A stretch of 64,000 bases of DNA from Agelaius tricolor (lineage: Eukaryota; Chordata; Aves; Passeriformes; Icteridae), in the NCBI GenBank assembly GCA_023055355.1, contig JALJCS010000037.1, positions 5,146,001-5,210,000 of the forward strand, given 5' to 3'. This document shows positions 34,980-45,649 of the stretch, one piece after another (within the stretch, counting starts at the first letter, position 1; every line of letters begins with the position of its first letter). The translations under genes and the position numbers were made by a program. The notes below the pieces were generated by a model that was given only the letters and a program-made list of their open reading frames with translations, was not told the origin of the DNA and did no database searches.

Positions 34980-36176
34980 CCCAGAGCTCGGTGCTTTGTT
35001 GGCAGGAGCAAGGTGGTGCCAGGGTCCCTAGGCAACCTGAGCACAACAGTCCTGGAGCTGACCCTTCCTGTCAGGCCCACCACAGGTTTTAAGGGGCTCC
35101 CTGGATGTGATGTTTGCTGCGCCCAGCATGGGGAGGATGGGGAGCAGAGGATGGGGAAGGTGCAGGGGAGCAGCTGCCAGGGGAGGGAAGAATGGAGCCA
35201 GGGTGGACAGGGGCTGGCACAGCCTAGCTGGGTGGTCAATAGCTCTGGGCAGATAGGGTTAAGCAGTCAGGCTGCCCAGTGCTGCCTGCAGGGACAGCCC
35301 CAGAAACTCCATTCCCTGCTCAGTCCTCTCCCAGGCCACCCAGCTGGGAATGGGGTGGCACCAGGGCTGCCTATGGCCAGAGTGGGACCCACATGCCTGC
35401 CACCCCTCTTGGTCCCCCATCTCACCAAAGCAAGGCCATGCTGCCATGAGCCCCAAGGGCCGTTTCTATCCGCCTCCACCTCCTGCACAGTGAAGGCAGC
35501 CTCTGGTCCCCCCTCTGCCTCCCTGCCCTGCAGTCCCTCAGTGCCCAGGCAGATGTTGGGCTGTGACCCCAGGAGCCTGGCAGAGCCAGGCCACAGGGGA
35601 CATCACATTCTGGGAAGGAGGGACACACTCCCACAGCGACATGAACCCCTTCTTCTGCCCACCCTGCTCAGGGTGCAGCCCGCTCGGCAGACCCTGCGTG
35701 CCCCAGCGAAGGTGGGGAGGCCGGTGCAGGCACCGCGGGTCAGGCTGTGCCTGCGGAGGGCTGGACTTGGGCAGGATCCCAGCAGCTGCCCTGGGGCACG
35801 TTTCAGCCCGGCCAGAAGAACGGGTCACCGAGGGCCTTGGCGAGTTGGGCAACGGGGCTGCCCCGGGGCTGGTGCCGGGAAGAACCTCCCGCTCCTCCTG
35901 GCAGTCCTTGGCAGCCCGTTGGAAAACAACCGTTCGCTTTGTTCTTTCACAATCAACTAAAAATCCGGGGGAAATCCCAAATTTCAGCAGTGGTGCAACG
36001 GTTCCTGTAACTCCGTTTTGGGGCTGGCAGGCACAAGCCCCGCTCTGCCCCGGGGGTTTGTTCACCCTTGGCTGCCCTGCGGATCGGATCCACCCTTTGC
36101 CCAAGCCAAGCCCAAGAGGGTTCCCGTGGGGCTCGGCACCGCTCCAGCGGGGGCGGCGGGGGAGGGAGCGCGGAGC
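34980..36176. other. Intergenic region upstream of Ex-FABP-like gene
   Basis: About 1.2 kb without a supported exon or recognised repeat. The right part (from about 35680) becomes GC-rich and CpG-rich toward the TATA box. Confidence 0.6.
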
Positions 36177-36183
36177 TATAAAT
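36177..36183 (+). promoter_or_regulatory. TATA box, Ex-FABP-like gene
   Basis: TATAAAT in 'cggagctataaatccg' lies 59 bp upstream of the ATG, behind a GC-rich stretch (gggggcggcggggg). Confidence 0.8.
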
Positions 36184-36241
36184 CCGACAGCGCCGGCACC
36201 ACTCCCCATCCCACGGCTGAAGGCAGAGGAGCTGGGGCGAG

Positions 36242-39010
36242 ATGAGGACCGTGGGGCTGAGCCTGGGGATGGTCCTGCTGTGCTTGTTGCGTGTGCAGGC
36301 TGGGGACCTGGGAACTGCGGAGCCGGACGTGAGCAAGGTGACCCTCAGCATCCCGGGAAGGGAAGGGAAGGGAAGGGAAGGGAAGGGAAGGGAAGGGAAG
36401 GGAAGGGAAGGGAAGGGAAGGGAAGGGAAGGGAAGGGAAGGGAAGGGAAGGGAAGGGAAGGGAAGGGAAGGGAAGGGAAGGGAAGGGAAGGGAAGGGGCT
36501 TGTTCTCCAGTCACCAGCAGAGCAGGGAGGACTGTAAAGGTGTTTTGGTACTGGGGACAGCTGGGGTCACTACAGCCACCATTTGCTTTGCTGACACACC
36601 CAGGTGAGGACAGTCACCCAGCTCCTGCATAGGTGTCCCTAAGGGAATTTTGTTGCCTGGATGGGATGTAGGTGTTACATGGACTGAGATTGTCCTGGCT
36701 TGGTCCCTGAGGAGGAGACACTCTAGACTGCTCCTCTGGACTCACAGCCTGCTCTCACTGCCAGATTGCAGGGACATGGTACATCACTGCTATGGCCTCT
36801 GACTCTGAGAGCTATTTCCAAAATAAGGACCAACTGAAGATGGCGATGGCCAGCATTGAGGTCTCAGGGGATGGTGACCTGAAGGTCTCCTTTGCAATTC
36901 CTGCGTAAGTCCCACATGCTTTTCTCCATAGGCTTCACTACCAAACTCCTCTCTGGACCTTCACTGGTGGGTCTCCACCTCAGTGTACTCACCAAAGATC
37001 TGGGCAGGGGTTCTTACAGGAACACCAGGGGCTTGGGACAGCTGTGGGCAGGCTCAGGACAACACTGGCCAGGACCAGTGCCACCACAGAGGGTGGGACA
37101 GGACCCTACAATTACAACTTTCCCAGCAGAACCAGCCTCATTCCAGAAGCTCAGAGCATGAGTGAGGGCATCGATAATGCCCAGGTGCCAGCACTGTCCC
37201 CTGCCAGCCCAGGTACCCATTGTTCTAAGGGTGGTATCTGTCCCCTCCTGCCCTGGCCACACCATCATATCTCTGAACAGCAAGTCTCACATCTGGGATA
37301 GCAACCCTTGAACAGGGGAGGGGAGAGGGAGTCACTTCACCTCAGCTGGAGCATCCTTCACTGTTCTACAGCCCTGGGAGATGTATGAAGTTTGAATCGA
37401 TCTACAAGCCAACAGGCAGCCCGGGTGAATACTACAGCTCTGGTGAGTGGGGGTGTCTGGCTCTTGGGGCAGGATAGAGGCATGTCCCACCATCCCTGTC
37501 TGAAGCAGCTGGCTGTTCTGGGGACATGGCCCTCAGGATTGCCTGCCCCTCCGGCATCCTGGGCGAGACATCCCTCTGTGTCCAGGTGCCAGCTACACCC
37601 CAGGGCTGGTGGCCCAGCAGCATGGCAGACCCCCCAATCCCTCTCTCTGGGATAAACTCATTGAGACCAAGTTTAAACCCTAGGGAAAAGCAGGTTCCTT
37701 CTGCAAAGAGGCTGTGAGTGGATGTTCCCAGGGGATGGAGCAAGGGTGGTTTTGCATCACTCCCAGCCCAAGGAGCAATCTGACATTGGCCAACAGCCTG
37801 CACTGACCATCCACAGCCCCTTCTGCCCTCGCTTCCCCATCCTTCTGCTCTGCTGTGGTCTGTGGACTCCCCAGGCTTCCTGAGGAGCCTTAGCAAGAGG
37901 GAAAACCAGGATGAGGGGATATCAAGGAAATTCAGGCTTGGTGGGCTTCATGCTCTTTACAGCCCCTTTGCAGAGTGGGGGTTTCCAGGGGGACGTAATT
38001 AATTTTTCTCCACATCCTTTTGCAGACAGAGGCAATAAGACGGTGCGGCTTGTGGATACCGACGGCAGCTCCTACATGGTTGTCTTTGCCACCAGAGAGA
38101 AAGAGGGGAAGACCTTGCACATGCTGAGACTTTACAGTGCGTAGCCAGCAGTGCTGAGCTGCTCCAAGGGTCCTGCAAGGCCAGGAGCCAGGGGATATTC
38201 TCTCTCCACTCCTGCCCTGGGTGTGGTGCAGGAGTGGGGCAGGGACTACATGTGTTCCCTGTGTGGCAGGGAAGGAGCAGGGGTTTGTCATGGCAGGGGA
38301 GGTTGGGGCTCAGGCTCCCAGCACTGTGCTGCAAGTCCATGGCATTGGATAAGTTTCTTGGTGGAGAAGGGTGGAGGGTGGGGGTCCTGCTGCACAGGAA
38401 GAACAGAATCAGTGGGGACAGGAACCAAGAGAGAAGTCACTGCACTGGTGTCAGGACCTCTGGCTCATCTTGTATCCTGGGTGGGGTGTCTCATGCGCCT
38501 GGCCACCACTGCTCTCCAGGACCTCCACCAGTGCCTCCAGCCTTCTCCCAGGGATTGCCATCCATCCCACCCTCAGGTGGACACACTCACCAGCTTCCCA
38601 GGAGATGCAGGGTCAGGCACAGCCTGGAGCTAACTCATGTCTTTGTCTTTAGGCAGAACCCAGTGGGTGAGACCCAAAATCAAGTTGCTGTTCAAGAGAC
38701 TTGCCAAGCTGAATGGCTTCACCGACAAGACAATCTGGATCTTGCCCAGGCAGGGTGAGCACTGCCCATGCAGGAACATGCAGGCAGGGACCAGCTCAGC
38801 CCATCGGTACCACCACTTCATGGTCTGAGCTGGCAGGAGGGAGTGCTGGCAGCCAGCGGTGCTCTGGCTGGGCACAATGAGCAAGAAGAAACCCACAAGT
38901 TCCTTCTGAGTAGTCTATTTTGGGTGCTAAATGGGATTATTCAGACCACAGTGCCAGACTTAGGCTTTCTCTTTTTTTCCACAGAGGAATGCAGACTTGG
39001 TGAACTGTAG
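36242..39010 (+). CDS. Ex-FABP-like lipocalin (avian siderocalin family)
   Basis: It resembles avian extracellular fatty-acid-binding protein (Ex-FABP, Ch21, quail Q83), a secreted lipocalin that binds fatty acids or lysophosphatidic acid and sequesters bacterial siderophores. Exons: 36242-36337, 36765-36904, 37372-37442, 38026-38136, 38653-38754 and 38985-39010; all in phase, giving 181 residues. A signal peptide (MRTVGLSLGMVLLCLLRVQA) is followed by GTWYITAMAS. Cys83 (PGRCMKF) and Cys176 (EECRLG) form the family disulfide. GKTLHMLRLYSR is close to the Ex-FABP strand. Arg126 and Arg137 stand 11 residues apart, as the ligand arginines do in Q83. The TDY motif is changed to DTDGSSY. Intron 1 holds a long pentanucleotide repeat. 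A GTGAGT donor follows the TAG, so the 3' UTR lies in a seventh exon. Confidence 0.87.
36355..36498 (+). repeat. (GGGAA)n microsatellite in intron 1
   Basis: Twenty-eight uninterrupted copies of the pentamer GGGAA, then GGGG, begin 18 bases after the end of exon 1 of the Ex-FABP-like gene. The tract is stop-free in all frames and mimics open reading frames on both strands. It is pure purine on the plus strand. Confidence 0.98.
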
Positions 39011-39598
39011 GTGAGTTGCCGCAGTGCAAAATGGTGTTTGCAATGTTCTCTCCTGGAAATTTACCTTCTTGGTGCCCCCAAGGCAAGGGCCACCAAGAAC
39101 TCTTTGAATTCCTCTGGTCTGAGCTGGTGCTGGAGCTTGCTCACGGGTAGGACTATTCCTTTGGATACTTCTCTACAGCAGGGACCCCCAGGTAGCAGTA
39201 CCCAGGGACTCCCAAGGAGCAGTGTCCAGAGACCCCCAGTGGGAAGTGCCTGGCACTGAACATGGGCATGTGAGCTGAAACCACCAGAGAAATGTCTGCC
39301 CAGCCCTTTGAGCAGTGAGGGTCAGGACACCAGCTCCTGCCAATGGGACCTTGGGGTTGTGGACAGGCAAACCTGGCCAGAGTGGGTTGGTGTCTCACCA
39401 TGCAAACCGTATTTGCTGTTGCCCCCCTAGCCTGTGTTTTATCACCATACAGCTGTAGGAGTTACTAGAAATCCATTGCCGGAGATGCCTCACCCTACAA
39501 ATCTGGGGAGAACTGGAGAAGGATGCACTGATCCTAATGGAGAGTCCCACAGGTCTCCTTGCCTCACCCAGACGCCACCTCTCCCACCTATTTTCCAG

Positions 39599-39780
39599 AA
39601 AGTGCAGACTGGCTTGTGGATGCTCCTGCCAAGCAATACAAGACCCATGTTCTGAAGCTCCAGGCTCCTGCTCCACCATCCTTCTTCTAAGCTCTGTTGT
39701 CAGGGCTCTGACACAGTCCCTGCTCCTCCAGCACACAGTCCCTGCTTTTTGCCAAATAAACAGAAACCCTCCCCAAGTTT
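39599..39780 (+). other. Ex-FABP-like gene non-coding terminal exon
   Basis: An acceptor (ctattttccag, ending 39598) opens a segment that reaches an AATAAA at 39755. It mirrors the terminal non-coding exons of the two upstream lipocalins; the TAG in exon 6 is directly followed by a donor at 39011. Confidence 0.7.
39755..39760 (+). terminator. Poly(A) signal, Ex-FABP-like gene
   Basis: AATAAA in 'tttgccaaataaacag', about 155 bp into the terminal exon. Confidence 0.85.
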
Positions 39781-41186
39781 TGGTGTAGCTGTCTGGGGAC
39801 AACCTGGGGTGCTGGGCCCTGTGGTCCCTCCCGTTGTCCTCCTGGGGGCTGTGGATGGCGAACAGCCAGGAGTGATCCCAGCTGAGCTTGCCCAAGTGAG
39901 GGCAGTTTCAGAGCCACAAGATTTTTCCCTCCTGGGTGCCTCCCAGAGGGGCAGGACCAGGCCAGGCAGAGGTAAGGCAAAGGGTGCAGTGAGGCTGGGA
40001 ATCCTGTGGGCAAGAGGGGATGCATGGAAAAGGCCACTGAGAGTGAGGCTGGAGTTTGGAGGGCTGCATCCACCCGCACCATCCACCACCTGTCCTCCTC
40101 TTGCCCTGCAGTGGCTGCAGCTCTCCGCTCCCTGGGAGCCCCAGGAGCTCATCCAACAGCTCAGGCTGAGCCAAGGCAGGGCAAGATTCAGATTTGGGAC
40201 CTCTCTGCCCCATTGCAAGCTGTTGTGGAACATGGCTGTCTGAATCCTCTGGAGCCAAACCTGGAGAGCTGCCTGTGGTTTCTGGGCACCACACAGCGAA
40301 AAACCCCGCTGGAGCTGGGGTGCAAGGACACACAAGCTGACAGTTCATTGTTTTCTGGGTGTGAATCCCATCCGTGCAGAGCAGGCGGTGGGTCCCCATG
40401 CAGCACTCCACAGTCCCTCAGCCCTTCCATCAAGCTTGCATCTGTCTCTGCAGTTCATCCAATACTCCTTTATCCCCCCAAAAATCTGGCCAGATGTCAT
40501 CATATATCTGATAAAAAGGGACTTTTCTTCCCTGAATATTCGTAAGGGCTTCCTGGGTTTAGGCACCTACTCAGCAAAGGTGGCATCCTGCAGCAAGGAG
40601 CTTCACTTGCCTCTGCTCTCCCTTTTGCTTGTCATGCTGATTCCATCTTCCGCTGCACAGCCAAGGGCCATGGAAACATACCAGGGCTGGTGGGGACGAG
40701 GCTGGTGCAGTGAGGATCAGCCCAGACACAGGGTGCCAAAAACTGATGGAGACAGCAGAAGGGTGTTGGGGCAAAGGAAGTGCTGGGACAGCTTTTGATG
40801 GCTGAGGAGCAGTTTGAGACCAGCAGCTGATGGCTGCTGGTGATGCAAGATCATCTCCTCTATTTGTGTTCCTTATGCTGTTCCAGATCTTAAATCTTTG
40901 ACAAGCCTCCTTGTCCTCCCAGCCTCCCCTCTCACCCTTCTCTCTCCTTCCCCTGTTAAGGACATGTCCCTGCTGGGGCTGCCTGGCCAGACCTGGACCT
41001 CCACCTCCCTGAAAAGGTGGGGGTACAACTGAGATTTACATGGAGCTTTGTCCTATTCTCTGGTCTTCTAATATCTCCTCGTGCTGCCCCCTCTGGCACT
41101 CACTGCACGTGGATGAGATGTTTTACCAGATATCTGTCAGTCAGCACAGTGACCCCTCTGGGCGACTTTCTTCCCTTTCAGCCACT
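39781..41186. other. Intergenic, no supported gene
   Basis: No lipocalin exon, other spliced exon or recognised repeat was found in this 1.4-kb stretch. Long open frames on the minus strand near 39.4-40.4 kb overlap each other in several phases and lack splice or family signatures. Confidence 0.6.
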
Positions 41187-41360
41187 CTTTACTGGGTGGG
41201 TGACCAAGCACTGGGACAGGCTGCCCCGAGAGGGTCTGGAGTCATGTCTGGAGGAGCTCAAAACCATCTGGACACAATCCTGAGTGACTGCTCTGGGGGA
41301 CTCTGCTTGAGAAAGGAGGTTGGACTGGATGACCTTCCAGTCTAAATCATTCTGTGATTT
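41187..41360 (+). repeat. CR1 LINE 3'-end fragment
   Basis: A short CR1 3' end of a different subfamily from the other copies: 'gtgaccaagcactgggacaggctgcc', 'ggaggagctcaaaacc', 'gttggactggatgaccttcc', ending 'aatcattctgtgattt', the typical CR1 terminal octamer region. Confidence 0.92.
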
Positions 41361-42609
41361 ATCTTAGTGAGATCTTCTTCCCTAACCTATGCCAGCTTGT
41401 CCCCTGCAAGCTTTGATAGACTTGCCAGGTGACATGGGGATGTCCAACACTTATGTCTCGTTGACTCCTCCAGAGAGGTGTATTTCTGAGGTGTGATTTT
41501 CCTGTGCCAAAGTTCCATTCAGTCTGCCCTGTGTCATAGTTTGCCAAGACATCAATGAAATCTGGCATTTATTGCAGCTTTTGTGAGTATCTCCTACACT
41601 GTGAGGGGACCTACTTATCTGTTGTCTCTCTGACCAGCTCTGCAGAGCCTGGCACATTCTTCTCATTGTCTGGTGAAAACTGGAAGGCACCAAAGGGATT
41701 GTAAGTGGCAGATGGGGTGCTGGAGTGATGTTCGAGTTATTTTGTCTGGAAATGTCATCTCCTCCGTCTTATTACTCACTTGCCCTTCTCCATTGGCAGG
41801 ACAGAACTCCTGAAGTGTTTGCAGAGGAGATTGTCCATTCTGAGGATCCACCAAAGCTCCTTCTTGGCCAAAGTGGATGCAGGGTTTCTTCACTTTTCTA
41901 TCCGCTTCTTTTCTTTGAATTTAACCAGCTACTTTCAAATATTTTCTAGTATAAATTCCTGCTGCCAGAGCCTTGAAGAAATTGCAGCTGTCATTTCTCA
42001 AAGCAGAGGAGCAAGGCACCAGATGCTGGCGTCTTCGTTGTCTTACATTGTTGCCTTCAGCTGTCTTCAATAAGTTAAAGAATGTTTATGCTATTTCTAA
42101 TCAGATTCTTTAAATTGATGCAATCATGCTGGGTTCCATTTAGGCTTCCCAATGTTGTTTAGGGCTTGTATTTGCTAATATCAGCTTAAGCACTCAGAGG
42201 AAAGCTAAGCTGGTCTTTCCAGACAATCTCTGTGCCATATGTGATAGTTAATCCTCTTGACTTCTCATTTTTTCTTTTTTTTTTTTTTTTTTAATAAAAT
42301 GTGACTGTATGGTATCATCTCAGGTTGTAAAAGTAGCACCAGCTAGCACAAGGATGACACTTTAATTTCAGCCTCTGACCCAGGTCCCACTTGCTGCATG
42401 GGACCTGTGAGCACTTGGCAATCCCAAAAAAACTGAGTGCAAGGGTGCCCAACCAACCTGCCTGGAGCAGTCTTGTGTTAGAGGCTCCAGGATGATCCTT
42501 TGCATGTGACGGGTGCAGCACCAGTCACCAGCTGGTGGTGTAGTCACCACAGCAGGAGTCACTCAGGCAGCATGCAGACATCAGGACCAGGCTTGTCCAT
42601 CTGCCTTGG
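41361..42609. other. A/T-richer intergenic, no supported gene
   Basis: No spliced exon or named repeat recognised. Contains a T-run at about 42271-42292 followed by 'aataaaatgtgac'. Base composition is clearly more A/T-rich than the lipocalin cluster. Confidence 0.55.
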
Positions 42610-42765
42610 ATGGTGCAGAGTAAGACCACAGGGTTCCCCAAGTGCTGCTGGGGTCTGATGGGTGTGAGCCCAGAACAGCCCTTCCTCTTTCAATACACAT
42701 CCAGGGGTCTGTTGAAATCACAGTGGTGTCCCAAAGCACTGAAGCTGCCAGACATACCTGTTGTG
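42610..42765 (-). repeat. Repeat unit, copy 1 (ERV-associated, family unnamed)
   Basis: This segment aligns with 45455-45620 in the same orientation, with small indels. Shared blocks in order: 'taagaccacagggttccccaag'-like, a 'gtgagcccagaacagccc'-like block, then 'tttcaatacacatccaggggt' against 'tttcaatatagacccaggagt'. On the minus strand both copies read as similar short peptides, so they derive from one element. It adjoins the LTR-like block at 42.96 kb and may be the internal flank of that element. Confidence 0.6.
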
Positions 42766-42961
42766 AAGGGAGGTGCAGGAGAGGAGCAGCAGCCCCTCTG
42801 GGATCTGTGCCCCGGGCTGTTCCCTGCCCCTCCTGCACAGCCAGCAGTCAGGGCTGTCCTCCTTGTCTCTCTCCTGGCCTGGCAGCCAGAGGAGCACTTG
42901 CCTGAGGAGTCAGCATGGAGTCAGCACTTGCCTGACTCCATGCCAGCACAGGGTGTCTGGC

Positions 42962-44035
42962 TGTAGTGAGGTGACTCTGGCTGGACCCCAGGCACCCACT
43001 AAAGCCTCTCTATCTCTCCCCTCTGCAGCTGGATGGGGAAGAGAAAATATGACAAAGGATTTAGGAGTTGAGATAAGGACTGGGATAGTTCACTCATCAA
43101 ATATCATCACAGGCAAAACAGGCTCTAATTAGAGATACTAATTTATTGCTAACAAAATCAGAGCAGGATAATGAAAAATAAAATAAGACCTTAAAAACAC
43201 CTTCCCCCCCACCCCTCCCTCTTTACCAGCTCTACCTTCTTCCCCACAGTGGTGCAGGGAGACAGGAATGGGATGCTGCTCAGGGACAGAAGTCATTCTG
43301 CTGCTCCAGCATAGGGTCCCTCCTATGGGGGAATAGTTTTCCATGAACTTCTGAAATGTGAGTCCAGTTCACAAGCAACAGTCCTAGCCAAACTGCTGCA
43401 ATGTGAGTCACTTTTCCATGGGGTCAGTCCTTCAAGGATCAGGCTGCTCCAGTATAGGTCCCCCACAGGGTCACAGCTCCTATGAGCAAACCTGCTCTAG
43501 TGTGGCCTCCTCTCTCCACAGGTCTGCAGGTCCCTGCCAGAATCCTGCTCCACCATGGGCTTGCCACAGGGTCACAGCCTCCTCTCAGGCATCTCCCTGC
43601 TCCAGCATAGGCTCCTCTAGGAGCTGCAGGTGGATCTCTGCACTCCCATGGCATCCTTGGGCTGCAGGGGCACCATGGTCTTCACCACAGGCTCAGGGGA
43701 ATCTCAGCTCCAACACCTGGAGCAGCTCCTTCCCCTCATTGTCCACTGACCTTCATGTCCTCAGAGCTTTCCTCTCACATATTCTCACCTCGCTCTTATC
43801 TGGCCACAATTCCAACTGCACAAAAACCTCTTTCTTTCCTTCTTAAATATGTAATCTCAGAGGCATTACCACTCCTAACTGGCCTAGCCTTGGCCAGTGA
43901 CATGTCCATCTTTAAGCCACCAGGGATTGGCTCTGCTGGACATGGTGGAAGCTTCTGGCAGCTTCTTGCAGAAGCCATTCCTAGAGCTCCCCCTGCCAAA
44001 GCCTGGCCATGCCAACCCAATGCACTGTCTCAAAG
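42962..44035 (-). mobile_element. Endogenous retrovirus LTR-like element, minus orientation
   Basis: The block resembles a long LTR common in bird genomes. On the minus strand it has a TATA-like TATTTAAG (plus 43842-43849) and, about 700 bp later, an AATAAA (plus 43142-43147), the order expected for U3-R-U5. It begins on the plus strand with 'tgtagtgaggtgactctggctgg'. It contains repeated 'gctgctccagcataggtcccc'-type units and ends near 'aacccaatgca'. No retroviral coding domain is visible. Boundaries are approximate; the family is not named. Confidence 0.65.
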
Positions 44036-44689
44036 CCCACAGCTTCACAGGTCACCTGCTAGCAGCAGGGCAGGAGCCCTGTCCCTGCCACAAACACAGC
44101 CCTGCTCAGCTTGCAGACATATGCCTCATTGCCCTATGCCAGGGCCATTCCTGGCAGTGTCCCTGGGATGTGGCTCCTTATGAACAGCAAGGCTGTGGAG
44201 CTGGCCTGTGCTTCCCTTGAGCCTACCTCAAGCTCACTCGATTCATTAGATTTGATTGTAAATCAAATGCAACTTCATTAGCAGAAAGGCAAACAGTCCC
44301 TGCCAATGACTGGCTGATCATTCCCTAATGACTATCAGATCAGCACATGTAATTGCAAAGCCCTAGAGTTATCGAAGAATGAAATGAAGATGCCACTTGC
44401 ATCCCACTCACACAGCACCTCTGATGGTTTCTCCTGCCCTGGCTCACAGGCAGAGGAGTTTCACGGTGGCAGGACATACATGACTCTGCACTCTCCAACT
44501 TCCAGTAAGGCAACTGGTGCCAGAGAACCCAACCTGAGGAGGCCCATGAGCCCACTGGGGAGAGGGCAATGACAATGCCCTGGAAAGATGCACTGTAAGC
44601 TCCAGACACTCCTCACAGGGCAAGGAAAGAGGCTTCCCACACAGCGCTCTGCAACACTACACCAGTTTATCCCAGTTCTGTCCTCCCCA

Positions 44690-45110
44690 TTGGCCTTCCC
44701 CACCCCTTTTACCCTTATGTTCATGTTCTAGAGAGTTCTCCCTTCCCTGTTTTCCCATTGGTGTGTGTAACCCCGCCCATCCACCCTGGCATTCTCTGTT
44801 GGTCCCTTCCCAGTGTACCACCCCTGAGCCCTCAGACCACTGGATCCCTGATGCTCTCCTCCACCCCCTCTTTCCTGTATTTATACCCTGGACCCTCCTT
44901 TGTCTTTGGATTCCTTTAGTATTGCTGCATTATGGGGTGTGTGGGAAGTCTATGCTTGGACCCTCCTGTGTCTTCACTACCAAGCATCTGTGTGTGTCTG
45001 TCTGTCTGTCTCTGTCTGTGTGCTGGTGCTCTCATGGCTCCTACCCGCTGGCCCAAGATGCTCTTGGGGGAGGTTGTGTCCACCACCTCCAGAGACCACA
45101 ACACCAAGCT
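44690..45110 (+). mobile_element. Endogenous retrovirus LTR-like element, plus orientation
   Basis: It resembles a passerine ERV LTR. Features: a CCAAT-like 'cccattggtgtgtgtaacccc', a second 'tgttggtcccttccc', a TATA element TATTTATA (44878-44885), 'ggaccctcctttgtctttgg', then 'ggaccctcctgtgtcttcac'. After it come a (TCTG)n-like run at about 44992-45020 and 'ccaccacctccagagaccac'. No coding domain survives. Ends are approximate. Confidence 0.55.
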
Positions 45111-45454
45111 GGTTTTCAGGTAGCCCAGATTGTGGTGCTGTCCTGGAGATACCAGCTCTTTGGTGTGCCCTTGGTTATGGAGGGATCACAAGGTACAGGG
45201 AGGGAGCTGGGGGTGGGTGGTCTCCCTAGGGGTCTTGTTATGGGTGTGTCTGTGTGATACCTTCCCAGTGGACCAGCCATGTAGTTTTCTATGTCTGCTT
45301 CATCAAATCAACTTGAAGGCTCTGTGAACATGGAATTGTAGCTAAAATAGGTTTATACTAGGTAAAGGGAAAAGTTTTCAGTGATGACAAATGGATTGAG
45401 GAACCCAAACAACTCCTGTATTTGCCCCATTAAGTGAGAACTTTGGGCCTCAAA

Positions 45455-45620
45455 TCTCCTGGGAAGGCACCGTGTAAGACCCCAGAGTTTTCCAAGTGCC
45501 ACTGGCCATGGGATCTGGCAGTTGTGACCCCAGAAGAGCATTTCCCCTTTCAATATAGACCCAGGAGTATATTGAAACCACACAGATGTCCAAACCCTTG
45601 TGCATTAGATCTAAGGAGCT
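45455..45620 (-). repeat. Repeat unit, copy 2 (ERV-associated, family unnamed)
   Basis: The diverged second copy of the 42610-42765 unit lies in the same orientation 2.85 kb away. The best-preserved blocks are 'tttccaagtgccactgg', 'gaccccagaagagcatttccc' and 'tttcaatatagacccagg'. The two copies bracket the two LTR-like blocks. Confidence 0.6.
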
Positions 45621-45649
45621 GATTCCTGGGTCAAAGTAAATTTTTGGCA

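Noticed and set aside
36176..36607. Long Gly-Arg-Glu-Gly-Lys and Leu-Pro-Phe-Pro-Ser repetitive proteins on opposite strands
   Set aside because: They are direct translations of the (GGGAA)28 microsatellite in an intron of the Ex-FABP-like gene.
39395..40411. A possible fourth lipocalin after the Ex-FABP-like gene
   Set aside because: I looked for a GxW exon of 140 nt, a Cys exon, a TDY exon and a 102-nt exon on both strands and found none; the frames here carry no lipocalin motif.
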